Assembly: GCF_003416885.1 (NCBI RefSeq)
Contig: NZ_QVPD01000003.1
Span: forward strand, 1-64,000
Direction: 5' to 3'
Origin: Cognatiluteimonas weifangensis
Lineage (GTDB): Bacteria; Pseudomonadota; Gammaproteobacteria; Xanthomonadales; Xanthomonadaceae
Length of the DNA: 64,000 nucleotides
Shown here: piece by piece, positions 6,842 to 15,504 of the stretch
How positions within the stretch are numbered: the first letter of the stretch is position 1
Layout of the letters: each line of letters starts with the position of its first letter
The notes under the pieces: model-generated
Database searches by the model: none
The model's input: only the letters and a program-made list of their open reading frames with translations
What the model was told of the DNA's origin: nothing
Translations under genes and position numbers: made by a program

Positions 6842-7137
6842 GTGAAAGATCGTCGCGAATACGAAAAAGCAGTTGAGATCATCGGCTGTGTCATACGCGC
6901 CTGGGATCCTTACAGCCTTATCGCTGAGGGCGCGCCTGCCGACGAGTTTAACGGTCAAATTGCCAAGATCACGGCTAAAGTTCCCACTTTCCGCAGCCCC
7001 TCGGATGCCGCGCAAGTAATCTCGGCTGTATTTTCGGCGTCGTTTGGGCCAAGAGTTTTTCTGCGGCTGACTGCTCAAAGCCAGCCCAGCAAATCTTTAC
7101 GGAGTTAGGTCGTGCAAAGCTCCTGTCTGCTGCCTAA
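6842..7137 (+). pseudogene. cassette 16: frameshifted duplicate of the DUF1871-like cassette
   Basis: It begins MKDRREYEKAVEIIG with a GTG start and follows cassette 5 closely to the FGP motif. There one base is missing compared with cassette 5 (around 7051-7060), and the frame shifts into RVFLRLTAQ and stops at 7108. Reading one base over restores FSAADCS, QIFTELG and AKLL and the TAA stop in the attC R'' at 7135. The remaining differences are mainly substitutions, so both copies diverged after duplication. The 88-aa shifted product could still be made; a sequencing error is the other explanation. Confidence 0.8.
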
Positions 7138-7191
7138 CAATTCATTCAAGCCGAAGCCGCTGCGCGGCTCGGCTTAATTCAGGCGTTATGG
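7132..7191 (+). repeat. attC site 17
   Basis: 60-bp attC closing cassette 16. R'' is GCCTAAC, R' is GTTATGG, and the tip is GCTGCGCGGC. The R' box contains the ATG of the next gene. Confidence 0.95.
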
Positions 7192-7661
7192 CCCACACCA
7201 TGTCTTCTCGAGCTTCTGCCTTTGACACGGCTCTTCGGGACGTAGCAATACCAGCACTCGCAGCCCACGGATTCCGTTTTGATGGGAGCCGCACGTTTCG
7301 GCGCCTCTTAAGCGACGGCCGCTCCAGCCAAATCGTCAGCTTCCAACTTGGACGGCGCTCCTTGGAAGGCACATTCACTGTCAACCTTGGGATCTTCACC
7401 GAGGGCGATAGGCTTGGAGTGCGTCCTGATCATGCGAAAGAGTACGACTGCCAGTTTGAGCGGCGGACTCGTATTGGCGCACTCATTCCCCCTCGCTTCC
7501 CCAGACTCGCTAGCCTTCCTTTCGTCGGGATGCTCTTTGGCATCCCTGACAAGTGGTGGCCTATTTCGGATGACCTCTCCAGGACCTCTGCGTCCGTCTC
7601 CACAGCCGTTGATATGATCACAGGCCATGGGCTCGGTTGGCTCAGTGCTAGGGGGCCCTAA
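7188..7661 (+). CDS. cassette 17: DUF4304-like protein
   Basis: 157 aa. The pattern FRFDGSRTFRRLLSDGRSSQIVSFQLGRR followed by GTFTVNLGIF (about 55-66) resembles DUF4304 proteins, soluble proteins of unknown function common in cassettes and near polymorphic toxins. The ATG at 7188 is inside the recombination core (GTTATGG); a second ATG at 7200 (MSSRAS) is an equally good start and would be independent of the core. The stop TAA is in attC 18. Family call is by pattern. Confidence 0.72.
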   Translation: MAHTMSSRASAFDTALRDVAIPALAAHGFRFDGSRTFRRLLSDGRSSQIVSFQLGRRSLEGTFTVNLGIFTEGDRLGVRPDHAKEYDCQFERRTRIGALIPPRFPRLASLPFVGMLFGIPDKWWPISDDLSRTSASVSTAVDMITGHGLGWLSARGP

Positions 7662-7717
7662 CAGTTCATTCAAGCCGAAGCCGTTACGCGTGGGTCGGCT
7701 TAATTCAGGCGTTAGGG
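7656..7717 (+). repeat. attC site 18, altered stem
   Basis: 62-bp attC closing cassette 17. R'' is CCCTAAC and R' is GTTAGGG. The tip reads CGTTACGCGTGGG, two bases longer and less well paired than its neighbours, so it may recombine less well. Confidence 0.93.
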
Positions 7718-7721
7718 CCCC

Positions 7722-8105
7722 ATGAGAAAGATCGTCGCCATACTCGCCATTTTTTCTTGCTCTGCGAGCGCTGCCGACTTTTCCGCTCGGGTTGCTCAAG
7801 GGAATGAGGCAATCGCCACTCCCGAGGGCAAGATCTATGACGCATCCTTGGCCCCCGCCATCCAAGCGGCCATGGTTGCGTGTGTGCCGCCTGGCTCAGC
7901 GTCCATTGGCAAGCTCGGGAAGTTCATATTGGTCGGCTATGCCAACGCATCGGGGCACATTTTTTCTGTTGCGGTAAACCCTGCTACAACCGTCTCTCGT
8001 TGCTTCGCGGACAAATTCGGGTCTACCGTGCTCCCACCACCGCCTTCAACCAGCCGCTGGGGCGGTGCGTACCCGGTGACTGTAGAAATGACGGTCACAG
8101 AGTGA
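7722..8105 (+). CDS. cassette 18: secreted protein of unknown function
   Basis: 127 aa. Signal peptide at residues 1-17 (MRKIVAILAIFSCSASA). The mature protein has a Cys pair at about 48 and 87 and alternating strands (FILVGYANASGHIFSVAV), ending YPVTVEMTVTE. The shape faintly resembles the TonB/TolA C-terminal fold suggested for cassette 1, but I cannot claim homology. ATG is 4 bases after GTTAGGG. Confidence 0.75.
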   Translation: MRKIVAILAIFSCSASAADFSARVAQGNEAIATPEGKIYDASLAPAIQAAMVACVPPGSASIGKLGKFILVGYANASGHIFSVAVNPATTVSRCFADKFGSTVLPPPPSTSRWGGAYPVTVEMTVTE

Positions 8106-8112
8106 GGCTGGG

Positions 8113-8172
8113 CCCTAACAGTTCATTCAAACCGTCGCCGCTTCGCGGCGCGGCTTAATTCAGGCGTTAGGT
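8113..8172 (+). repeat. attC site 19
   Basis: 60-bp attC closing cassette 18. R'' is CCCTAAC and R' is GTTAGGT. The stem is changed to ACCGTCGCCGC/GCGGCGCGGC, more diverged than the sites to the left. Confidence 0.93.
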
Positions 8173-8178
8173 CTGCAT

Positions 8179-8496
8179 ATGAAGGCACTCGAGACCTTGA
8201 TCCTATGGCTTGGCCCACTTCTGACCATCATTGGGATTGTCTTAGCCCTGTTGGCATGGCTCAAGCCAGATGCACTACGCAACGGACTCTTCAAGCCGTA
8301 CTTTCCAGTTCCAGATCACGCATTACGCAAGATCTATCTTGCCCAGGCATGGCAAACGACTTCGATTGGCATTTGGCTAGTTCTTTGGACGCTTAATTTG
8401 CATGCGCCCATGTACGTAGCAATCACCTCTGTTCTCCTAAGTTCATTCTGGCTCATAAAGTTGAACCGCAGGGCTCGCTTAGGGGCGCAGACCTAA
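8179..8496 (+). CDS. cassette 19: three-helix membrane protein
   Basis: 105 aa. Hydrophobic segments at about 6-26, 57-73 and 77-93; the first is followed by a polar stretch (LKPDALRNGLFKPYFPVPDHALRK in part). ATG at 8179 is 6 bases after the core site. The TAA stop is in the R'' of the truncated attC 20. It is the last cassette with an intact left border. No family recognised. Confidence 0.75.
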   Translation: MKALETLILWLGPLLTIIGIVLALLAWLKPDALRNGLFKPYFPVPDHALRKIYLAQAWQTTSIGIWLVLWTLNLHAPMYVAITSVLLSSFWLIKLNRRARLGAQT

Positions 8497-8527
8497 CAAT
8501 TCATTCAAGCCGACGCCGCTTCACGGC
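8491..8527 (+). repeat. attC site 20, truncated
   Basis: R'' ACCTAAC and the left arm (TTCATTCAAGCCGACGCCGCTTC) are present, but after ACGGCGCC the sequence changes to the 3' end of a transposase gene and no right arm or core follows directly. The site should be unable to recombine. Confidence 0.85.
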
Positions 8528-8995
8528 GCCTGGCGTTGACGATTCCTAGCAGCCTGCGCATGCATGCGACGAGCGCCACCTTGCCCAGCTTCCCGCGGGC
8601 GCGCAGTTGCCGGTCGCGCATCGTCGGATCCCAACGTACGGCCGACAGCGTGGCCATGTGGAGCGCCACGCGCACCGGCGCACGACCACCACGGATGCTG
8701 CGCTTGCCCTGGCCTTGTCCGCTGTCGCGATTCCTGGGGGCAACGCCGACCGGCTTGCCGATCTGCCTTCGATCCAGGTATCCCAGCTCCGGCAACAGCG
8801 CCAGCGCCGTCGCCTGGAACACCGGACTCAGCCCCTTGCTCGAACGCAGCGACGGCGTGGCGTGCAGTTGGATCTGTGCGCGCAGCGTCCGATCGATGGC
8901 GTCCAGCTCGCGCGCCCGAACCGCACGACACCCGGCTGGCCGTCCGCCACCAGATCCAGGCCTGCCTTGCCCACATCGATCCCCACTGCCGCCAT
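8505..8995 (-). mobile_element. IS110-family transposase remnant
   Basis: The minus strand encodes, from an ATG at 8995, MAAVGIDVGKAGLDLVADGQ, the start of the DEDD nuclease domain of IS110-family transposases. After about 35 codons the frame shifts. The C-terminal part (LPELGYLDRRQIGKPVGVAP, NRDSG, GGRAPVRVALHM, LVACMRRLLGIVNA) is the conserved IS110/IS116 transposase domain. Roughly half the usual length of 300-plus residues is missing between them, so it is inactive. Its end coincides with the truncated attC 20. Some members of the IS1111 branch of this family insert specifically in attC sites; the branch cannot be decided here. Confidence 0.85.
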
Positions 8996-9140
8996 CCCCG
9001 TTCTCCGCTACAGTTGACCGGTCGAGAGCATCGCGCCCGGGGCCCACGCTTGTCGGTTCGGGGGAAATCTCGATCAACTGACCGGGCGCAGGGCACGAGA
9101 TCCGGTGTGCGGCCCCGCTGAGTTACGGTGGTGCTGACAC

Positions 9141-9215
9141 CGAGGCGTTATCGGGCGCGCACGCCGGGCTCTTGGCACCCACAGTAGGGATTACTCGAGA
9201 CACAAGGCGTTAGCG
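9141..9215 (+). repeat. isolated integron core-like boxes
   Basis: Two boxes, GAGGCGTTATCG (core at 9147) and AAGGCGTTAGCG (core at 9209), look like the right ends of attC sites without left arms. The second sits just before the next gene, as in the intact array. They suggest that cassette junctions here were damaged when the IS arrived. Confidence 0.5.
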
Positions 9216-9231
9216 CCCACAGGTGAGGCCA

Positions 9232-9621
9232 ATGCGACTCGCAATCGGACTACTCGCAATCTGCTGCTTCCTTCCCGCGCCCGGCCAGGCGCAGAATCTC
9301 ATCGGAGCCGACCTCCTGGCGGGCTGCGAGTCGGTTGTCGCCTCCGACCAGGCGGGGACCGACGATCTGTATCCAGTTCAAGCCATAAAAACTGGCTATT
9401 GCCTCGGTACCCTGCAAGGCATCACCACATCAGTGCTGGTTGCCCAAGGCGACGGTTTCGCGCCGCACATTTGCTATCCGGCCGCGGGTGTAAGGATCCG
9501 GGATTTGGCCACGGTCACGGTCGACTTCCTCCGGCGCAACCCTCAGCTTGCCAGCCAAGACGCCGCCTTGCTAGCAACGCCTGCCTTGATGAATGCATAT
9601 CCCTGTGCTGCAAGGCCGTAA
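9232..9621 (+). CDS. decayed cassette: Rap1a/Tai-family immunity-like protein
   Basis: 129 aa from ATG 9232, chosen because AGGTGAGG lies 4 bases upstream (GTG 9223 is an alternative). Signal peptide to about residue 20 (LPAPGQAQ). The mature part carries the Rap1a/Tai pattern: a Cys near 32, YCLGTLQGI, ICYPAAGVRIRDLATVTVDFL, then a C-terminal helix ending AYPCA, with four Cys for two disulfides. Known family members sit in the periplasm and block type VI amidase effectors. No effector gene is adjacent. The gene starts 17 bases after a GTTAGCG core and is followed by a decayed attC, so it was a cassette. Binding to a toxin is inference. Confidence 0.75.
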   Translation: MRLAIGLLAICCFLPAPGQAQNLIGADLLAGCESVVASDQAGTDDLYPVQAIKTGYCLGTLQGITTSVLVAQGDGFAPHICYPAAGVRIRDLATVTVDFLRRNPQLASQDAALLATPALMNAYPCAARP

Positions 9622-9630
9622 ACCCCGCGC

Positions 9631-9690
9631 ATGGGCGCTAGCCGTGCATTCGAGCCGGCGCCGCTTCGCGGCGCGGTACCAGGCCGCGCG
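9631..9690 (+). repeat. decayed attC behind the Rap1a-like gene
   Basis: GGGCGCTAGCCGTGCATTC followed by GAGCCGGCGCCGCTTCGCGGCGCGG copies the layout of an attC, with GCTAGC in place of GCTAAC and no right core. GGGCGCTA is the complement of the cassette start GTTAGCGCCC apart from one base. Confidence 0.65.
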
Positions 9691-9758
9691 GGAAGGAACT
9701 CGCCCATGGAAATTTCGGCCCGCATCCGCAATCGCTCCAGGCAGCACGGAATGAATCC

Positions 9759-10139
9759 ATGAAGCGTGTAACAGGCATCGGCGGAATTTTTTTCAAATCG
9801 GCAGACCCGCAAGCTCTCGGCGCCTGGTATCGCGATCATCTCGGCCTGGACGTAACAGACTGGGGTGGCGCCATATTCAAGTGGGGTGGCGCCGACAGCG
9901 AGCCCGGCATGACTATCTGGAGCCCGTTCGCTCAAGACACGAGCTACATGGAGCCAAGCTCCGCATCCTTCATGATCAACTTCCGGGTCGCCGACCTTGA
10001 AGCCCTGCTGTCGGTGCTGCGTGCGGAAGGCTGCAAAGTCGTAGACAAGACGGACACCTCGGAGCAAGGCAAGTTTGGCTGGGTCCTTGACCCTGACGGC
10101 AACAAGATCGAGCTCTGGGAACCGCCCGCGGGCCAGTAG
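9759..10139 (+). CDS. VOC-family (glyoxalase/dioxygenase fold) protein
   Basis: 126 aa. One vicinal oxygen chelate module: ITGIGGIFFKSADPQALGAWYRDHLGL at the start, and the closing FGWVLDPDGNKIELWEPP (about 104-122) typical of the family; Glu in IELWEP is a usual metal ligand. Proteins of this type include glyoxalase I-like enzymes and antibiotic-binding proteins, so substrate cannot be named. ATG 9759 has no strong ribosome site. It stands between attC-like remnants, so it is probably a former cassette. Confidence 0.85.
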   Translation: MKRVTGIGGIFFKSADPQALGAWYRDHLGLDVTDWGGAIFKWGGADSEPGMTIWSPFAQDTSYMEPSSASFMINFRVADLEALLSVLRAEGCKVVDKTDTSEQGKFGWVLDPDGNKIELWEPPAGQ

Positions 10140-10159
10140 GTGCTTGCCCGGTCCGACCT

Positions 10160-10267
10160 TCATTCCAGCCGAAACCGCTACGCGGCGCCTGGGGCAGCGA
10201 AACGGGGCTTCAAAGATTCGTTCGAGAGCCGGAGCCGCTTCGCGGCTCGGATTGATTCGATCGCAGA
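10160..10267 (+). repeat. two decayed attC-like sequences
   Basis: CATTCCAGCCGAAACCGCTACGCGGCGCC (from 10162) and GATTCGTTCGAGAGCCGGAGCC followed by GCTTCGCGGCTCGGATTGATTCGATCGC (from 10217) keep the paired arms of array attC sites but lack proper R'' and R' boxes. They lie between the VOC gene and the DUF4260 gene. Confidence 0.6.
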
Positions 10268-10285
10268 CGAGACGAGGGCTTTTCA

Positions 10286-10714
10286 GTGAGCGGAGCAACA
10301 ACCGGCGGGGTAAGGCTCGTGCTGCGTCTGGAGGCAGCCATCGTCCTGGGCATCAGCCTCCTGGCGTATGACAGGTTCGGCGCCGGGTGGAGCATGTTCG
10401 TGTTGTTCTTTCTCGCTCCGGATCTGTCCTTCTTCGGTTACCTGGCCGGGCCGCGGCTTGGCGCCCTCGCCTACAACCTGGCGCACTCCTATCTGGGCCC
10501 GCTGATGGTTCTGGCCAGCGGCGTCTTTTTGGACTCCCCGACCGCTTTGGCCAGCGGTCTCATCTGGTCCGCGCATGTCGGGTTCGACCGCATGCTCGGC
10601 TACGGCCTCAAGTATCCCGAGGGGTTCGGATTTACTCACCTGGGGCCGATCGGCCGGGTGCGGCTGGCGCCTGACAATGCGCGCAAGCCGGCGCCGCAGC
10701 GCGACGCCGCCTAG
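10286..10714 (+). CDS. DUF4260 family membrane protein
   Basis: 142 aa, GTG start at 10286 with GAGG 10 bases upstream. Hydrophobic helices at about 10-28, 32-50, 60-85 and 88-100. The motifs APDLSFFGYLAGPRLGALAYNLAHSY and HVGFDRMLGYGLKYPEGFGFTHLG are the signature of DUF4260 proteins, small membrane proteins of unknown function that occur widely, including in cassettes. The C-terminus (DNARKPAPQRDAA) is encoded by an attC-like remnant, as in the intact cassettes with attC-encoded tails. Confidence 0.85.
   Translation: MSGATTGGVRLVLRLEAAIVLGISLLAYDRFGAGWSMFVLFFLAPDLSFFGYLAGPRLGALAYNLAHSYLGPLMVLASGVFLDSPTALASGLIWSAHVGFDRMLGYGLKYPEGFGFTHLGPIGRVRLAPDNARKPAPQRDAA
10669..10713 (+). repeat. decayed attC overlapping the DUF4260 gene end
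   Basis: GCGCCTGACAATGCGCGCAAGCCGGCGCCGCAGCGCGACGCC keeps the outline of GCCTAACAATTCATTCAAGCC with the stem behind it. It is the farthest attC-like remnant I can see from the intact array. No right half follows. Confidence 0.5.
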
Positions 10715-10981
10715 CTCGGGCGACAGCCCGCGCAGAAAAAAGGGGCGGCGGCTGCCATGCCGGCCAGGTCGGGCGTCGCGGGCGGCGGCGAAGTCGCGGC
10801 CACTCGGGCACGAAGGCGCAGCGCGCGCCGAGCTGGCGGGGAACACCGGCACGGACGGGCGCGGGCAGCGTGAGTAGAATCGTGCGCACGCACACGCCAG
10901 GCCCCGCCGCATCCGTCCGCCGGCTGCGCGGGCGCGCCTGCTCCGTGCCGCACTCCTTCCTTCCAACCCGAGGCTTCGACC
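10715..10981. other. gene-free GC-rich spacer
   Basis: No forward or reverse frame here has a family pattern. The composition returns to that of the chromosome, marking the end of the cassette-derived region. GTGAGTAGAATCGTGCGC near 10869 may include a -10 element (TAGAAT) for the next gene. Confidence 0.4.
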
Positions 10982-11212
10982 ATGACCGACACCTGGCTCC
11001 CATCGCTGCTGACCGCCACGCCGCAAGAGGGTTTCGAACTCGCGATCACGCTCAGCCGCCGCGGCGTGAAGTACACCCAGCCCGACGTGGCGACGCTGAA
11101 GAAGCTGCGGCCCGAGTACGCGGACTCCGCGGACGGGCTGACCGCAGCCTCGCAGGTGATCGCGCTCAACTTCCAGACGGTGGCGGCCGCCAACAACTAC
11201 TGGCGCGGCTGA
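10982..11212 (+). CDS. small conserved-looking protein of unknown function
   Basis: 76 aa, no signal or membrane segment. It reads as two helices with a basic centre (ITLSRRGVKYTQPDVATLKKLRPEY) and ends in ALNFQTVAAANNYWRG. Codon use (GC-rich third positions) matches chromosomal genes, unlike the cassettes. No ribosome site stronger than GAGG upstream. I do not recognise it. Confidence 0.6.
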   Translation: MTDTWLPSLLTATPQEGFELAITLSRRGVKYTQPDVATLKKLRPEYADSADGLTAASQVIALNFQTVAAANNYWRG

Positions 11213-11391
11213 GCCGCGACCGCCGCCCGCACTGGCCTGACCGCCGTCGCGCATCGCGGCGGCGACCGCGGCCCGGCGTGGCGGCGCCGCGCGCCGCCGT
11301 GATCGCGCGCCGGCCCGCGCTGCAGGCACGGCCACGCGTCCGCAATGCATGGCCGGATCCGGTCGCCTCGCAGCGGCACAAGGGAGACAAC

Positions 11392-11877
11392 ATGTCGTCG
11401 AGAATCCGTTATCGGGAAGCCTCGCCGGGCGCGTTCCAGGCGATGCTCGGGCTGGAGGCGCACACCCACGCCTGCGGGCTGGAAGCCTCGCTGCTGGAGC
11501 TGGTCAAGATGCGCGCCTCGCAGCTCAACGGCTGCGCGTATTGCCTGGACATGCATTCCAAGGACGCGCGTGCGGCCGGCGAGAGCGAGCAGCGCCTGTA
11601 CCTGCTGGACGCCTGGCGCGAGGCGCCGTGCTACAGCGCGCGCGAGCGCGCGGCGCTGGCCTGGACCGAGGCCCTGACCCTGGTGGCCGCGCACAAGGAC
11701 GTCGCCGACGCCGTCTACGACCAGGCGCGCGCGCAGTTCAGCGATTCGGAACTGGTGGACCTGAGCCTGGCGGTGATTGCGATCAACGGCTGGAACCGGC
11801 TGGCGATCGCCTTCCGCCCCGAAGTGGGCAGCTATCAAGCCGCCGCACCCGCGACCGCACCCGCGCCTGCGACCTGA
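11392..11877 (+). CDS. AhpD/carboxymuconolactone decarboxylase-family protein
   Basis: 161 aa. The all-helical AhpD fold is indicated by LLELVKMRASQLNGCAYCLDMHSKDA at about 36-60: Cys48 and Cys51 form the CxxC redox pair and His55 is the partner residue of peroxidase-type members. A second conserved region, WNRLAIAF, closes the domain. Such proteins remove organic peroxides or act as lactone decarboxylases; the CxxC favours the peroxidase type. The ATG at 11392 follows AAGGGAGACAAC. It appears to be transcribed alone, convergent with the next gene. Confidence 0.85.
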   Translation: MSSRIRYREASPGAFQAMLGLEAHTHACGLEASLLELVKMRASQLNGCAYCLDMHSKDARAAGESEQRLYLLDAWREAPCYSARERAALAWTEALTLVAAHKDVADAVYDQARAQFSDSELVDLSLAVIAINGWNRLAIAFRPEVGSYQAAAPATAPAPAT

Positions 11878-11924
11878 TCGCCGGCGCGAGGCGAGGCAGG
11901 CCGCACCCGCGACGCGGTTTGGGT

Positions 11925-13202
11925 TTACGGGCCGACCACCGCGCCGCGCAGCCGCGGGGTGCCGTCGACGATGTCGGTCCAGACGATGTGCGCGCTGCCG
12001 TTGCGCAGCGCGATCTGCGGGTAGCCGGTGGCGCGGCCGCGGCCCTGCAGCGTCGCCACTTCGAGCCGCTGCAGCTCGCGCATGAGGTCCGGCGTGCGCC
12101 GCGACAGCCACAGCGACTGCCCGCGCGCGTCCTCGCGGATCCACAGCAGCCAGGCCTGCTGCGGGTCGAGCGCGACCGCGACCCGGCCCTGCACGGCTTC
12201 GCCCTGTTCCAGCACCACCGGCGCGGCGAACGAGCCGCCGGCATCGGCGCTGCGCGCGGCCTGCACCCGCGGCCGGTCGCCGGCTTCGGTGTACCAGGCG
12301 ACGACGACGCGGTCGCCGTCGGCGGCGATCGCCGGACCGTTGACCGGGCAGCCCGTCATCGTCCAGCCGTCGGCGTGCACCGGCACCGGCTGGCCCCAGG
12401 CCTGGCCGTCGTGGCGCAGCACGAGGATGTCGCGCACTTCCGCGTCGCTGCGGCCGCGGTAGGCCAGCAGCGGGCCGCGTGCGCTGACCGCGATCTCGCT
12501 CTGGCAGCAGTCGCAGGTCCTGGGGTCCAGCACCGCCTCGCCGCTGCGCTGCAGGTCCGGGCCGAACACCGCGGCGCGCAGTGCGGTGCGGCCGGCACCG
12601 TGGGCCATGGCGCCGTGGTGCACGTCGCCGGCGACAGCGTCGCGGCCGTCGAGCCAGGCCACGCCGATGCGGTCGCGCGCCGCCGGCCACAGCGCGGCGA
12701 ATCCGTGTTCGGCTTCCACGCCGTCGTCGTTCACCAGCACCGGCGCACTCCAGTTGAAACCGCCGTTGGTGGAGCGGCTGAGCGCGACATCGCCGGCGTG
12801 ACCCGCGCCGCGCTGCTGCATGAACTGCACCCACAGCGCGCCGTCGGCGGTGGCGGCGATGTGCGGGACGTTGGCCCAGTTGGCCATCAGCGAATTGCCG
12901 ACCACGATGGTGCGCGCCGCGCTCTGCCAGTGGCCGTCCTCGGCCATGGCCACGAACTGCAGCGCGTTGCGGCGCCCGGGCAGGCTGCTGATCCAGCTGA
13001 GCAGCACGCGGCCGTCGGCGGTCGACGCCAGGTCGGGCTGGGCCGAGCCGGCGGCGGAAGGCAACGGCCAGTTGTGGACCGCATAGGGCCGGGCCGGATC
13101 CACCGGCGCGGGCGTCGTCGCGGACGCCGGCTCGCGGCTACAGGCCGCCAGCGCCAGCGCCAGCGCCAGCAGCGCCAGGGGCACGGACTTTGCGATCGTC
13201 AT
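11925..13202 (-). CDS. sialidase-like beta-propeller lipoprotein with CDCC motif
   Basis: 425 aa. Signal with lipobox LALAACS (Cys about 21), so probably lipid-anchored. The body repeats the bacterial neuraminidase-type pattern: SRSTNGGFNWSAPVLV (an Asp-box, SxDxGxxW type), ARSADAGGSFAAPVVL, and several LSW/VAWLDGRD strands, as in six-bladed propellers. A striking DPRTCDCCQSEIAV stretch near 205 places three cysteines together and could bind metal. Active-site arginines of true sialidases are not obvious, so enzymatic activity is unproven. It is 137 bases upstream of mnmG's end on the same strand. Confidence 0.75.
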   Translation of the reverse strand: MTIAKSVPLALLALALALAACSREPASATTPAPVDPARPYAVHNWPLPSAAGSAQPDLASTADGRVLLSWISSLPGRRNALQFVAMAEDGHWQSAARTIVVGNSLMANWANVPHIAATADGALWVQFMQQRGAGHAGDVALSRSTNGGFNWSAPVLVNDDGVEAEHGFAALWPAARDRIGVAWLDGRDAVAGDVHHGAMAHGAGRTALRAAVFGPDLQRSGEAVLDPRTCDCCQSEIAVSARGPLLAYRGRSDAEVRDILVLRHDGQAWGQPVPVHADGWTMTGCPVNGPAIAADGDRVVVAWYTEAGDRPRVQAARSADAGGSFAAPVVLEQGEAVQGRVAVALDPQQAWLLWIREDARGQSLWLSRRTPDLMRELQRLEVATLQGRGRATGYPQIALRNGSAHIVWTDIVDGTPRLRGAVVGP

Positions 13203-13339
13203 GGCGGGCTCCGGGGTGCGGTGCGTCCATTGTAGGAGCGGCGCCGGCCGCGAGGGTCGGCGCATGCGACAACCTCGCCGGTCGCGTCGTCGCCGGCGGG
13301 CCACTCCGTGGCGGCGCGGGATTGCGTGCGCGGTCGCGC

Positions 13340-15229
<1,890 letters not shown>

Positions 15230-15466
15230 GCGCGCTGCGGGTGGACTGGGGGCTCGGGGACGGGCCGGCCGCATCGCTGCGGCGGGCGGAACGGCGGAGG
15301 GGCCGGCGAATGCGGCGCCGGGAAGCGCCGGTCCGCATTATCGCGCGGCGCGCCGGCCGGCGATTGGCATGCTTCCTGCATTGTCCTTCCTGCACCCGGC
15401 GTGGCAGGCGTCAGAGGCGCTGGCCGGATTGGAACGGGGCTGGCCACGCGTGCGTCGGGGAAGCCG

Positions 15467-15504
15467 AGGGGTCGGATGTCGGGGGACATCCGACCCCTTT
15501 TTTA
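15467..15504 (+). terminator. rho-independent terminator with no obvious gene upstream
   Basis: AGGGGTCGGATGTC pairs perfectly with GACATCCGACCCCT across a four-base GGGG loop and is followed by six T residues. It points rightwards. The only sequence upstream on this strand is the spacer behind the start of the leftward mnmG gene, so it may end a small RNA starting between 15230 and 15466. Confidence 0.75.

Noticed and set aside
2061-7865. Minus-strand frames beginning MNELLG or ending TPELSRAAKRLRLE
   Set aside because: These residues are the reverse reading of attC; the rest has no coding character and overlaps forward cassette genes, except cassette 8.
40-8172. Regularly spaced near-identical repeats suggesting a CRISPR array
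   Set aside because: Spacing varies from about 200 to 700 bases, the repeats are 60 bases with attC core boxes, and the spacers carry genes; no cas genes.
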